Source of the DNA: Promethearchaeota archaeon
Lineage (GTDB): Archaea; Asgardarchaeota; Lokiarchaeia; Sigyniarchaeales; SOKP01
Direction of reading: 5' to 3'
Assembly (NCBI GenBank): GCA_019057865.1
Contig: JAHLWP010000012.1
Location: 28,544-92,543, forward strand
DNA: 64,000 nucleotides
The position numbers and the translations under genes are program-made. The notes below the pieces were generated by a model. It did not search any database and had not been told where the DNA came from. It saw nothing but the letters and a program-made list of their open reading frames with translations. Below, piece after piece: positions 27,226 through 36,965 of the stretch (position 1 is its first letter; every line of letters begins with the position of its first letter).

Positions 27226-27888
27226 TCGTTTAATTTTCTTTCTAAAATTCAATTGATAAATAAACCAATTTCCAAATTCTTCATCTAATTCAAAGCCGGC
27301 TTCTTCTGCCCATTTTTTTTCTGTTTTTCGTCTAGGATAATCAGGATCAGGAAGCATTTCACTTAAGGATATCAGCCCATTAGGTTTTAACACTCTTTTA
27401 AATTCTTTAAGAGCTCTTATTGGTTCTGGAATTTCAGGAAGACATGCAATCATTAGAATACGGTCAACACACTCATCTTCAAATGAAAGATTATACACAT
27501 CATCTATTTTGGGAATTATGTTTGTGATATTTTCTTTTTCAATTTTTTTCTTTAAATAGTTTATTACAGAGTCTTGGATATCTATAGCATATACTTTTCC
27601 CTCTGGCAAGACGCTTTTGGCAATTGCTTTCGTATAACTCCCCTTTCCTGGTCCAATTTCAATAATTATCATACCAGGTTCGAGCTTCATCCATTCAGCA
27701 ATCTTTTCAGGTTTTTGTATGAACTTCCTTCTAATAGGATTGTCAATTAAACGTGTTAAAAAACCGGGAATAGGAAATTTATGACATCATCGGATAATTC
27801 TTAGTATTACAAATACAATAAAAAAGAATATTCCCAAAACTATTAGAAATATCAGAAATATGGTTCTTAAAATTAACCAAGGATCCAT
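27223..27888 (-). CDS. Membrane-anchored SAM methyltransferase with a candidate selenocysteine codon
   Basis: Read through UGA (27789-27787), the frame is continuous from the ATG at 27888, giving 221 residues. Residues 1-30 are one hydrophobic segment (LRTIFLIFLIVLGIFFFIVF), followed by RIIR-U-CHKFPIPGFLTRLIDNP and then the methyltransferase domain: EWMKLEPGMIIIEIGPGKGSYTKAIA (motif I), YAIDIQ, and LMIACLPEIPEPIRALKEFKRVLKPNGLISLSE. The segment after the UGA (FPIPGFLTRLIDNP) belongs to this family's known N-terminal region, so the UGA lies within the gene. A U-C pair would be redox active. No convincing SECIS was found nearby, so nonsense mutation is an alternative. Confidence 0.65.
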
Positions 27889-27979
27889 TCCTATTATACT
27901 CTTGAAATTCTATAGATATGATTTAATTAATTGAATAAAAGAATAATCCTTTTAAAGATCTATAAATAATAAATTAACC

Positions 27980-28909
27980 ATGGATCTTAGCACTGGTAAA
28001 ACTATTGAAATAACAGATAAAAAACTTTTTGATGAGTATTTCCAAAAATATCCACCAGAAATTTCTGAATTTACATTTACAAACCTCTTCATGTGGAGGA
28101 ATTATTATAATTTCTTATTCATGGAGTTTAAGGAGCACCTAATCTTATTTTCTAATGATTATCTGAAAAATAGGAAAAAACCAATTAATGCAGGCTCTAT
28201 TGATTATATTTACTTCTTTCCTCCAATCGGTCCACATCCAGATGAAATCATTATTAAATTATTTGAGAATATTAATAATATAGAAATTCATAGAATTCCA
28301 GAAGAAATATGCGAAAAAGTAACTCAAAATGAGAAATATAATAAATTAAATCTAGATTGTCTTGAAGATCGGAATAATTGGGATTATATTTATAACAAAA
28401 AAGAGATTCTTAATTTAGCAGGAAATAAGTTCAGACAAAATAGAAGATGGCTACAAAAATTCCTTAACAATTATGATTATGATTTCCAATTGATAACAGG
28501 AAATATTGTTGCGAAATGTAAAGAGCTCCAATTGGAATGGTGTGTAATGAGAGCTTGTACTGAAGATGAAAGTTTAGAAGCAGAACAAGAAGCAATATAT
28601 GAAGCGCTAAACAATTTTAATACGTTAGGTTATAGTGGAGGAATAATTTGTGTGGAAGATAAATGTGCTGCTTATACATTTGGTGAAATGTTAAATAAAA
28701 GAACTTTAGTGATTCATATTGAGAAAGCTCATATGGAATATGAGGGCTCTTATCAAGCAATCACTAATTTATTTTTAAAAAATTGCTGTGTAGATACGCT
28801 TTATGTTAATAGAGAACAAGATTTGGGAATAGAAGGGTTAAGAAGAGCAAAAGAATCTTATAAACCTACTTATATGGTAAAAAAAAGCATAATTTACCGA
28901 AAAGACTAA
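27980..28909 (+). CDS. DUF2156-family protein (GNAT-like, LPG synthase C-terminal-like)
   Basis: A 309-residue protein of the DUF2156 family. It begins with ITDKKLFDEYFQKYPPEISEFTFTNLFMWRNYYNF, and its diagnostic end is YVNREQDLGIEGLRRAKESYKPTYMVKK. The family folds like tandem GNAT domains and is related to the catalytic domain of phosphatidylglycerol lysyltransferase, which transfers aminoacyl groups from tRNA. No membrane segments are visible here, so the protein is cytosolic; its acyl donor and acceptor are unknown. Confidence 0.75.
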   Translation: MDLSTGKTIEITDKKLFDEYFQKYPPEISEFTFTNLFMWRNYYNFLFMEFKEHLILFSNDYLKNRKKPINAGSIDYIYFFPPIGPHPDEIIIKLFENINNIEIHRIPEEICEKVTQNEKYNKLNLDCLEDRNNWDYIYNKKEILNLAGNKFRQNRRWLQKFLNNYDYDFQLITGNIVAKCKELQLEWCVMRACTEDESLEAEQEAIYEALNNFNTLGYSGGIICVEDKCAAYTFGEMLNKRTLVIHIEKAHMEYEGSYQAITNLFLKNCCVDTLYVNREQDLGIEGLRRAKESYKPTYMVKKSIIYRKD

Positions 28910-29012
28910 ACAAAATCAGATTATAATTTCTCAAAAAGAAGAAAAATCGCTTAGATTTATATTCTTAAAATTTCTAAGATCATTATAACCTATATTAATT
29001 TATGTGGTATTA

Positions 29013-30671
29013 ATGGCCGAAGAAAGTACACAAGAAGAAAAACCTGTAGGTAGATTAACTGGAAAAACAACAACTCATACCGTTACAGTGGTATTTGAAG
29101 GTCCTTCAGTTGAAAGGAATAACTATTTAGTGGTTTATGGTGAAAAAGATAAAGAAGGGAAAAAACAATATTTTGTAATGTACATTACAGACATGTGGAC
29201 TGATGAGAAGGGACGTATGGCAAAATTGGGAGTATTAGGAGAAAGACCAACAAAACCTTTTGAAATTGGCTCAGATGTCTTCATGGCTAAGGAAGAACAA
29301 ATTTCAAAGATTTTAGGAATCTTCAACCCACCAGGAGAATCTCTCTCTTTGGGAAAGCTTATTGGTTATCCTTATGAAGTCTACTTATTAATAAAGAATT
29401 TTGGCAGAATTTTTATTACAGGAAAGTCAGGTTCAGGAAAATCCTACACTATGGGCGTGCTATGTGAAGAGTTTCTTAAGAAGGGAATTCCTGTTGTAAT
29501 ATTAGATAGACATGGAGAATATGGTAGCTTAAAGGTTGTTGCTGAAGATACTGGAGAAGGTGAAAGCGAATTTGTAGATAGCATAATTGAATTTTCTGAT
29601 TTAAAGAAAAATAAAGGTGGAGATATTGATATAGAGTACTTATTTTCATTAAAACCCTCAGATATTATTGCGCCTAATCTTTGTACTGTAGTTAATTTGA
29701 ATGGTTTAGCTTTAGAAGTTCAAGAGTCTATAGCAGGTAAACTTTTAAAAAAGTTATATGAAGCAAGTACAACAAGAAGTATTCCTCCTTTCTACTTGTT
29801 TTTGGATGAAGCTCACTTATTTGCTGGAAAAAAGCAGACTGAAACCTGTGAAGTTGTTAAATTATTTGCTCAAGAGGGAAGAAAATTTGGAGCTAATATT
29901 ATTATAGGAACACAACGTCCACAATTATTAGACACTACAATAAGAGCTCAAGCCGGAACTTGGGTTGTTCACAATCTTTCTGATATAAGAGACATTGGAA
30001 TTACTATCTCAAGTGCTGAAGATTTAAGTAATGATAATAAATCAGATATTTCCGGTTTGGATAAAGGACAAGCCATAATCTGCGGGGAAGCAGTTAAAGG
30101 TATCCCCCTCTTTGTTAAGATAAGAAAAAGACGTACAAGACATGGAGGTGTAAGCTTTAATCCTCTAGACTTCCTTTCAGGTCAAACTGTAGAGGAATTG
30201 CAGAAAAGAAAGCAGAGACTTTTAGGAGGAAAGTCAGCAGATGAATTAGAAACAGGAAAATCAATTTATCAAGAAATGATGGAACCAAAAACTTCAGGAG
30301 ATTATTTAGAAGAGATTGCTGAATTAAAAGTTAGAATAAGAGAATTAGAGGATGAAGTATCTAGATTAAAACAAAAGGTAGCTGATGTAAAAGAAGGAAA
30401 GGAACTACCACTCGAAGCAACCGATGATGTAATACAAGAATTACAAACAGAAATAGATGTATGGAAAGAGAAATATAAATACCTAAAGGAAATGGCAGAG
30501 AAAGGAGAAGGAGAAATTGTTCAATTAACAGAAGATAGTGGAGCAATGTTAGATTTAAATAATAAGATCATTGAATTAGAAGCCCAAGTTAAAAAATTTA
30601 AATCACGATACGACGATGCTTTAATCTTGGCAGAGAAATCAATAGCAGAATTGAAAAAGAGAAAAAAATAA
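29013..30671 (+). CDS. herA: HerA-like DNA translocase ATPase
   Basis: About 552 residues. An N-terminal HAS-barrel-like beta domain (1-100) precedes the FtsK/HerA motor: Walker A TGKSGSGKSYTMG (about 136-148), ILDRHGEYGSL, Walker B YLFLDEAHLFAG (about 264) and sensor GRKFGANIIIGTQRPQLLD with the arginine-bearing segment after it. Residues 430-552 form a long coiled coil (EEIAELKVRIRELEDEVSRL...), which is unusual for canonical HerA. HerA works with NurA nuclease in end resection, but no nurA gene is adjacent. The ATG at 29013 is preferred over the GTG at 29004. Confidence 0.8.
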   Translation: MAEESTQEEKPVGRLTGKTTTHTVTVVFEGPSVERNNYLVVYGEKDKEGKKQYFVMYITDMWTDEKGRMAKLGVLGERPTKPFEIGSDVFMAKEEQISKILGIFNPPGESLSLGKLIGYPYEVYLLIKNFGRIFITGKSGSGKSYTMGVLCEEFLKKGIPVVILDRHGEYGSLKVVAEDTGEGESEFVDSIIEFSDLKKNKGGDIDIEYLFSLKPSDIIAPNLCTVVNLNGLALEVQESIAGKLLKKLYEASTTRSIPPFYLFLDEAHLFAGKKQTETCEVVKLFAQEGRKFGANIIIGTQRPQLLDTTIRAQAGTWVVHNLSDIRDIGITISSAEDLSNDNKSDISGLDKGQAIICGEAVKGIPLFVKIRKRRTRHGGVSFNPLDFLSGQTVEELQKRKQRLLGGKSADELETGKSIYQEMMEPKTSGDYLEEIAELKVRIRELEDEVSRLKQKVADVKEGKELPLEATDDVIQELQTEIDVWKEKYKYLKEMAEKGEGEIVQLTEDSGAMLDLNNKIIELEAQVKKFKSRYDDALILAEKSIAELKKRKK

Positions 30672-30799
30672 ATAGTAATTGAGAAGATCCTTATAATTTA
30701 ATTTTTTTCAAAATTTTTTACCTATTTCTAAAATTAGATTAATTAGTTTTAATTATCTCAAATTATTTAAGTTCTTAATAAACTCAATTTCTTTTAATC

Positions 30800-31882
30800 A
30801 TGAAGAGTGAAATATTAAATATTGAAAATATTAAAGCCTTACAGCGAAAATTATCCTCCTTATTTGGTGTTTCGGGATTTGAAGAAGATGTAAGTAGCTT
30901 TATCCTTAGTGAAATTGAGAGTAAAGGATTAGCGGATAAAGCTTGGATTGATCCATTAGGGAATGTTCTTGCTGTAAAAAAAGGAAATGATGGTCAGAAA
31001 AGAATCTTGTTAGATGCTCATACTGATGAAATAGGGTTCATGATTTCTCATATTGAAAAGACGGGTTTCCTAAGATTTGTTCCAATCGGTAGCTGGGATA
31101 CTAGAATATTATTAGGACAAACAGTTATCATAAGATCTGAATCTGGTGAAGTTATTCACGGAATCATTGGTTCTAAACCTCCACATCTTACTTCAGTAAA
31201 TGAACGAAAAAAGATTGTAGAAATTAATAATTTGTATATTGATATAGGAATGGGCTCCAAAGATGAGGTATTAAATGGTAACATTAATATTGGTACTGTA
31301 GGTACCCTTTATTCTCCCTTTGAAGAATTTCCAAATAATATGGTTCGAGGAAAAGCATTTGACGATAGAACGGGGTGTAATGTACTTCTACATATAATGA
31401 TGCTATTAAAAGAGAAATCTGAAATTAAAGATACTACATTATTTAATTTTGCTGTACAAGAAGAAAGAGGAAGAGTTGGAGCTATAACAGGCGCTTTTAA
31501 TCTTAATCCAACCATGGGACTTGCGATTGAAAATACTACGGCTGCAGATGTGCCTGGTATCAAAGAATCTGAAATCCCTGTATACATCGGAAAAGGTCCA
31601 GCCATTACAGTTGCTGATAAATCAATTATCTCAAGTCCTAAGGTAAATAGAAGGCTTATTAAAAATGCTGAGCATGAAAAAATTCCATTCCAAATAAAAA
31701 AACCGATGTATGGTTATACTGACGCTGGAAGAATTCAAGTTACTCGGGAAGGTGTACCAAGTTCAGTAGTTTCTGTACCTTGTCGATATATTCATTCATC
31801 TACTTCCTTATTAAAGCTTGAAGATATATATGAAACAATTCGGTTGATTGATGTATTTATAAGAAACCCAGTGAATTTTTAA
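30800..31882 (+). CDS. M42-family aminopeptidase (deblocking/glutamyl type)
   Basis: A 360-residue M42 metallopeptidase. Zinc-site motifs are LLDAHTDEIGFMIS (His and Asp, about 77-84), FDDRTGCNVLLH (bridging Asp, about 188) and FAVQEERGRVGA (catalytic Glu-Glu, about 222). GPAITVADKSIISSP and the C-terminal RYIHSSTSLLKLEDI, with the last His ligand, complete the family pattern. M42 enzymes form tetrahedral dodecamers that trim peptides in the cytosol. The start is an ATG after a T-rich upstream region. Confidence 0.9.
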   Translation: MKSEILNIENIKALQRKLSSLFGVSGFEEDVSSFILSEIESKGLADKAWIDPLGNVLAVKKGNDGQKRILLDAHTDEIGFMISHIEKTGFLRFVPIGSWDTRILLGQTVIIRSESGEVIHGIIGSKPPHLTSVNERKKIVEINNLYIDIGMGSKDEVLNGNINIGTVGTLYSPFEEFPNNMVRGKAFDDRTGCNVLLHIMMLLKEKSEIKDTTLFNFAVQEERGRVGAITGAFNLNPTMGLAIENTTAADVPGIKESEIPVYIGKGPAITVADKSIISSPKVNRRLIKNAEHEKIPFQIKKPMYGYTDAGRIQVTREGVPSSVVSVPCRYIHSSTSLLKLEDIYETIRLIDVFIRNPVNF

Positions 31883-31940
31883 CTATTAAAAAAGGTTTAA
31901 GAGAAATAAATAAATAAAATGCAATTTCATTCTTCAAATT

Positions 31941-33176
31941 TTACTTGTAGAGATCTTTTTCTAAAGAATAAGTTATTAAGATGAACATTCCTGAAATTCC
32001 AAATAATACAACTGAAGTTAATATTAGAAATTCCATTACTACAAAAGAATAGAATAAATAGCTCATTGGAACAAATATGATTTTAGCCAAAGAGGTATAG
32101 GTCTGAAGAAATTGAAATTTATATGTTTTATACTTCTCATTTTTAGAAATATCAGTAATAAAAGAAGTATATGAGAAAATAGCCAAGCTTGCTGTAAAAG
32201 AAAGCCCAAAATTTATAATTAAAATCAACACGAAATTTGAAACTGTTAAGGAGCCCATCAATAGCATATATGAAATTATACCAATAAACATCAATTTTCT
32301 CTTATCATACTCCTTTCCATTATTGCCTTTTTTAAGATCTAATTTATAGGCAATAATATTGCCTAAAAGTGCCCCTATTGGAAAAATTAATAATAAAAAA
32401 CTATATACTCTAAAAGATGATTCTCCAAATTTATTTAAAACCCATGAACTAAATAGATAAAGGAATAATAAATCGGAACTTCCAAGAAAAAATGCAATAT
32501 ATATAATTAACATAATAGGATTTTTATTATTCAGAGAATTAATTTTACTAGATTCTTTTATACTATAAGTAGGGGAGAGTAGTTGTATTTTACTATTTAA
32601 AGCAACACTTATTATAATAAAGATAATCATTACTGAAAAACAAAGAAAAAAGAAAATATGCCATAACGTCAACAATGATATTTTAACTATAATAACTTGA
32701 AAAAGTATTGATGTCGTTAGATAAGCTATAATTGTAGTGATTCTGAGAATTAAAATAATAGTTTGTTTAACAGAGGGAAATTCTTGAGAAATTCGTAAAT
32801 AAAGATTACTCATTACTGTTCTGATTAAGAAAATTGAAAAAAGTGAAAGAAAAGTAAATAATCCGAATAAATATAGTGATTCCTTATAAAAAATAAATAT
32901 TAAAATACTTCCACTCAAAATTAGACAACAAATATAGAATAAAAGTTTACTTTGAACTTCTTTTTTAAAATATCTATCATAAAAATAGCCAAATAAAGGA
33001 GACATGAATAAGGGTAAGTATGGGAATATTTGTACTAAAGCTAATTCTTTAGGATCTACTTTTAAAACATCTAAATAAAATAAAGGGATAAAATAGAGAA
33101 AAATTACTTGATACATGGTAATAACGAAATATATCAGAAAGAAGCTGAGATAAACTTTGTTTTTATGTAAATTCAT
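31941..33176 (-). CDS. Major facilitator superfamily transporter
   Basis: A 411-residue polytopic protein with about twelve hydrophobic segments. The first cytosolic loop includes PLFMSPLFGYFYDRYFKKEVQSKLL, which holds the MFS motif A variant GYFYDRYFKK. A charged central loop (SKIQLLSPTYSIKESSKINSLNNKNP) separates the two six-helix halves. The substrate cannot be inferred. It is close to, but not in an operon with, the other MFS gene upstream. Confidence 0.75.
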   Translation of the reverse strand: MNLHKNKVYLSFFLIYFVITMYQVIFLYFIPLFYLDVLKVDPKELALVQIFPYLPLFMSPLFGYFYDRYFKKEVQSKLLFYICCLILSGSILIFIFYKESLYLFGLFTFLSLFSIFLIRTVMSNLYLRISQEFPSVKQTIILILRITTIIAYLTTSILFQVIIVKISLLTLWHIFFFLCFSVMIIFIIISVALNSKIQLLSPTYSIKESSKINSLNNKNPIMLIIYIAFFLGSSDLLFLYLFSSWVLNKFGESSFRVYSFLLLIFPIGALLGNIIAYKLDLKKGNNGKEYDKRKLMFIGIISYMLLMGSLTVSNFVLILIINFGLSFTASLAIFSYTSFITDISKNEKYKTYKFQFLQTYTSLAKIIFVPMSYLFYSFVVMEFLILTSVVLFGISGMFILITYSLEKDLYK

Positions 33177-33204
33177 TCCTCTTCTCTTCCCATTATCATT
33201 ATTT

Positions 33205-33420
33205 TTAATTTTTAAATACTCTTTTTAAACTCCAATTTTTGTTTATAATTGAATATAGCTTTATATTATCGAGAATTTCCTTAGCAGGATAATTATACTC
33301 ACATTGTTAAAAAAATATAGGATGTAAAATTCGAAACCGAATTTTACAATCATCAATAACAACTTCCATAATATATTTTACACTTTATGGAATTGTTTCT
33401 CCACCAAATATTGAGGACAT
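33205..33420 (-). pseudogene. Decayed small gene with two in-frame TAA codons
   Basis: From an ATG at 33420 one frame reads MSSIFGGETIP, TAA, SVKYIMEVVIDDCKIRFRIL, HPIFF, TAA, QCEYNYPAKEILDNIKLYSI, then INKNWSLKRVFKN and a final TAA at 33207-33205. All three parts are in the same phase and look protein-like, as expected for a gene of about 71 codons inactivated twice. The product family is not recognised. The perfect 11-base inverted repeat at 33323-33348 lies within it. The remaining 180 bases of the gap, up to 33601, show nothing. Confidence 0.4.
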
Positions 33421-33601
33421 GAGTAATATACCCCTTTCTTGTTATCCAACGTGTAGGTAAAATTATCTACGAATATTTATTCTATAGTTTATATAAAAAG
33501 TGAACGAAAAAAAGGAAAAGTATCCAGAGAAGAGGAGTTTTAGACTAATGTATTTCAATATAAATGCAAAAAATAGAAAAAAGGAATGAACTTATGTTTA
33601 A

Positions 33602-34894
33602 CTATATACTTTTATTTTTAGGGGGTTTAATAAGAAATGCTAAAATTGCTGCGCCAATAGACATAATTCCCATGACAATAAAAAGGATCAAATAACTTCC
33701 GAATACTGATACAAACGCATTCACCATAGTTGCCCCTATAAATCCTGCAATTCCATAGGCAGTAAATACTATTCCATAGTTAGGTCCTAAATTTTTAGTA
33801 CCAAATAAATCAGCAGTCGCCGTTGGAAACAAAGAAAAGTTACCTCCGAAGCAAAAATAAATAGCACATGTCATTATTAGAAAATAAACGACATTCTCGT
33901 TTGTTGTAAAATATAGAAACATCAAAATCGCTTGAGTTGTAAACAATAATAGCATTGCTTTCTTATAAGTGATTAAATCAGCTAATTGTCCCCAAATAAT
34001 TCTTCCAGCTCCGTTAAATAATGCTGCTAAACTTCCAATTAACACAAAATCAGCAGTTCCAATAACATAAATAAGATCACCTATATCATTTTCTGATTTA
34101 GCAAAAGCAGCATAGGATCCAATAACCAGTAAACCTGATATTGCGCTTAATACGAATGTTGCCCAAAGCATCCAAAATTGGGGCAATTTAACTGTTTTGC
34201 TCCTTTCAAATTCAATTCCAGAAATTCCACTTTCTTCTGAAGGTGGTGGAGGACTCCATCCCTCAGGTTTCCAATCTTCTGGGGGGTTGCTTAAAGTCAT
34301 TGCTCCTCCAATAATTAAAACTATGTAAATTAATCCTAATACAACAAACATAAGTGGAATATTTTTTGAGATTTCTGATACAAAATTTAGATCATCAGTC
34401 TCTAAATTCTTTGGGTTTGCTAAAGCTTTTATTACGTAATTAAAGATAAATGAACCAGCTCCAAATCCCGCAACAGCAATCCCATTAATTAATCCTTTTT
34501 TATCTGGAAACCATTTATTTGCTGATGCAATAGGACAAACATATCCAAATCCTATACCTGCTCCAAAGATAATACCATAAGTAATAAACAATCCAATAAA
34601 TGTAGTCATTGCTGCTGATGTTATAACACCAATTCCAATTAAGATACCTCCAAGGATTGCTATTTTTTTGGGACCATATTTCTGTTGTAACTGTCCAGCA
34701 AAAATCATAGTAATCGCAAAAGATAATAAACCGATTCCGAAAACAAAGACAGTTAATTCCCTTGCTTCATCTAGGTAAGGGCTAACAAATATCGTTAGAG
34801 TACCCCATGAATAGATCGTTCCAAGAGCCAATTGGATGAGTATAGCACCTATTACAATAATCCATCGATTCCTAACTTTCTTTTCTGTAACCAT
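33602..34894 (-). CDS. OFA (oxalate/formate antiporter-like) MFS transporter
   Basis: A 430-residue, 12-helix transporter. The N-terminus RWIIVIGAILIQLALGTIYSWGTLTIFVSPYL is the hallmark of the OFA family, with GYVCPIASANKWFPDKKGLINGIAVAGFGAGSFIF in the fourth and fifth helices and GAGRIIWGQLADLITYKKAM as the second motif A. A central loop with KPEGWSPPPPSEES divides the halves. OFA proteins exchange small carboxylates such as oxalate, formate or lactate; direction and substrate here are not known. Confidence 0.85.
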   Translation of the reverse strand: MVTEKKVRNRWIIVIGAILIQLALGTIYSWGTLTIFVSPYLDEARELTVFVFGIGLLSFAITMIFAGQLQQKYGPKKIAILGGILIGIGVITSAAMTTFIGLFITYGIIFGAGIGFGYVCPIASANKWFPDKKGLINGIAVAGFGAGSFIFNYVIKALANPKNLETDDLNFVSEISKNIPLMFVVLGLIYIVLIIGGAMTLSNPPEDWKPEGWSPPPPSEESGISGIEFERSKTVKLPQFWMLWATFVLSAISGLLVIGSYAAFAKSENDIGDLIYVIGTADFVLIGSLAALFNGAGRIIWGQLADLITYKKAMLLLFTTQAILMFLYFTTNENVVYFLIMTCAIYFCFGGNFSLFPTATADLFGTKNLGPNYGIVFTAYGIAGFIGATMVNAFVSVFGSYLILFIVMGIMSIGAAILAFLIKPPKNKSI

Positions 34895-35055
34895 TGTTTT
34901 AAACCTAAATAATTTACTGTGTGTGAAAATTCTTAGAAGATTAAAAATTTTGTATTAATATTTTATTAATAATAATGCTAAAACTTTTTCGAAAATAAAT
35001 GAAATCACTATTTACTTTTTTGTATGATTAATCCGAAAAAAATTAACATTAATTA

Positions 35056-36807
35056 ATGGTAAAATCTAATAATATAACTACCAATTTTTCAAAAACTATT
35101 GTTTATGGAACTAAAATGAATCGCATTGAAATTTCGAAAAAACATTTAGTTTTGATTTTCCTTTTTTTATTAATTTTCATTGTAGGAACAATACTAATCT
35201 TTATAACTCCGACAAGTATAAAAATTATTTATGGGCGAAGTGTCAAAACATCCGATGGTGAAACAATTTCATTTAATGTACTTGAGCCAAAAAGAGGAGG
35301 ATCTAATAAAAAGGCAGTAATTATAGGGCATGGTATCATGTCAAATAAAGAAATGATGAAAGGTTATGCAATAGAATTAGCTGCTGCAGGATTTGTGGCT
35401 ATACCTTTCGATTTCAGAGGGCATGGGCAAAGTTCAGGTGAACTTGATAGGGATAGATTAATAAATGATGTGCAAGCAATCTTATCTTATGTAAATTCTA
35501 GAGCTGATATCAATTCAAGTGCTCTTGGATATTTAGGATTCTCTATGGGTGGATTTCCGGGAATAGAGATTGTGAATCAATCAACAAATTTTAAATGCTT
35601 TGTTGGAGCTGGAACAAGACTTCCAACTAACGTAAGACTAGGAAATTATTCTGAACCATTGAATATTTTGATGATTTTAGGGCGTTATGATGAAGTAATC
35701 ACGATTGAAGAACTGAAAGAAGGATTATCAGATCGAGTGGGTTTACCCTCTGCCGATATTGATGTAAATAAATTATACGGGAGTTTTCAAGATGGAAACG
35801 CTTCAATGATATATTTAGATGATACAACTAATCATGTTTTAGGAATTTGGGACCCAGATTTCATTAGAGAAGCAAGAAATTTTATAATGAATACATTTCC
35901 TAATGTGAAAGCTGTTGATGAGAACTTTTTTGTAAACATTAGATTTCTAATCCTTGTTCTACAAATTATCGGAGGAATTGGCTTTTTCTTTCTTATTACT
36001 TCACCTCTTTCTAAGTTCATATTAAATTCTAAACAAAATGATAGAGTGACTATAGAATTAGAAAATGAATCGGTGAATACTACCATTATAAAAACGATAT
36101 CTTATAGTATTGTCCTTGGTATACCCGGAGTAATCATATTCATTCCAATCTTAATGGTTTTACCTTTAGCTATAGCTGGATTTGTTTCAGCACTTTTATT
36201 CGGTCAAATGTTTGGAATATTAATTTTACTATGTAGACTTGGAAAAAAAGAGAATTTAACCTTATTAAATATCATTAAAAAACCATTTAATACTTCAAAA
36301 GAAAAACTAGTTAAACAAATATTTTTAGGTGCAATTTTAGCTGTTATTTATTATGTAATTCTATATCTATCAATTGGATTAAATTATTTAGGTATGGTTC
36401 CCGCTCTTATGAAAATGCTTTGGGTGCCAATATATTTTATGATTTTCTTCTTCATATTCATTATATTAGGGCTGCTATTTCACAGTGTCCTCCAAAACAA
36501 AGTTGGATCAGGTCTTCGGAACTTTATTAAAGTATCACTAATGATTTTTGGATTTTTCTTTTTATACATGTTTAGCTATTTATTTATCCTAGCTATTATT
36601 ATGAATAGTTTCTTTTATTTTGGATCCTTTTTGCCAATTGCTATTCCAATTTTTCTATTAACTGCTTTCAGCTCAACTCTCATATACCAGAAATCAGGGA
36701 ACGTTATCGCAGGCGCTATTGTACATTCTCTTTTCTTAACGCTAGTGATTTGTACATTATCTCCATATCAGAATGGATTAAGCTTTATATTAGGATTTTT
36801 TCATTAA
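35056..36807 (+). CDS. Alpha/beta hydrolase fused to a polytopic membrane domain
   Basis: A 583-residue protein. A single N-terminal transmembrane helix (about 33-55) leads to an alpha/beta hydrolase domain: AVIIGHGIMSNKEMM (oxyanion), FDFRGHGQSSGE, GYLGFSMGGFPG (nucleophile Ser about 164), an Asp in GRYDE and a His in TTNHVLG (about 258). Residues 290-583 hold about seven or eight further helices. The hydrolase domain should therefore be outside or at the membrane face. Fusion of an esterase/peptidase-like domain to such a membrane domain is unusual. An internal ATG at 35116 is an alternative start. Confidence 0.7.
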   Translation: MVKSNNITTNFSKTIVYGTKMNRIEISKKHLVLIFLFLLIFIVGTILIFITPTSIKIIYGRSVKTSDGETISFNVLEPKRGGSNKKAVIIGHGIMSNKEMMKGYAIELAAAGFVAIPFDFRGHGQSSGELDRDRLINDVQAILSYVNSRADINSSALGYLGFSMGGFPGIEIVNQSTNFKCFVGAGTRLPTNVRLGNYSEPLNILMILGRYDEVITIEELKEGLSDRVGLPSADIDVNKLYGSFQDGNASMIYLDDTTNHVLGIWDPDFIREARNFIMNTFPNVKAVDENFFVNIRFLILVLQIIGGIGFFFLITSPLSKFILNSKQNDRVTIELENESVNTTIIKTISYSIVLGIPGVIIFIPILMVLPLAIAGFVSALLFGQMFGILILLCRLGKKENLTLLNIIKKPFNTSKEKLVKQIFLGAILAVIYYVILYLSIGLNYLGMVPALMKMLWVPIYFMIFFFIFIILGLLFHSVLQNKVGSGLRNFIKVSLMIFGFFFLYMFSYLFILAIIMNSFFYFGSFLPIAIPIFLLTAFSSTLIYQKSGNVIAGAIVHSLFLTLVICTLSPYQNGLSFILGFFH

Positions 36808-36965
36808 TTATACTTTTTTTTCTTTTTTGGTAAACATATAATTTTTCAGTTTAGACTTAAAAATATAATAGTAATTATCTTACTAAATCGTATACCAATA
36901 AAATCTAAAATAAAAATCTAAAAGTTACTATAAAATTATTGGCAGAAATTTAGAACTTAGTAAAA

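Noticed and set aside
33323..33348. Perfect 11-base inverted repeat as an operator or terminator
   Set aside because: It lies within the decayed gene at 33205-33420 and can be explained by its codons; no T tract follows.
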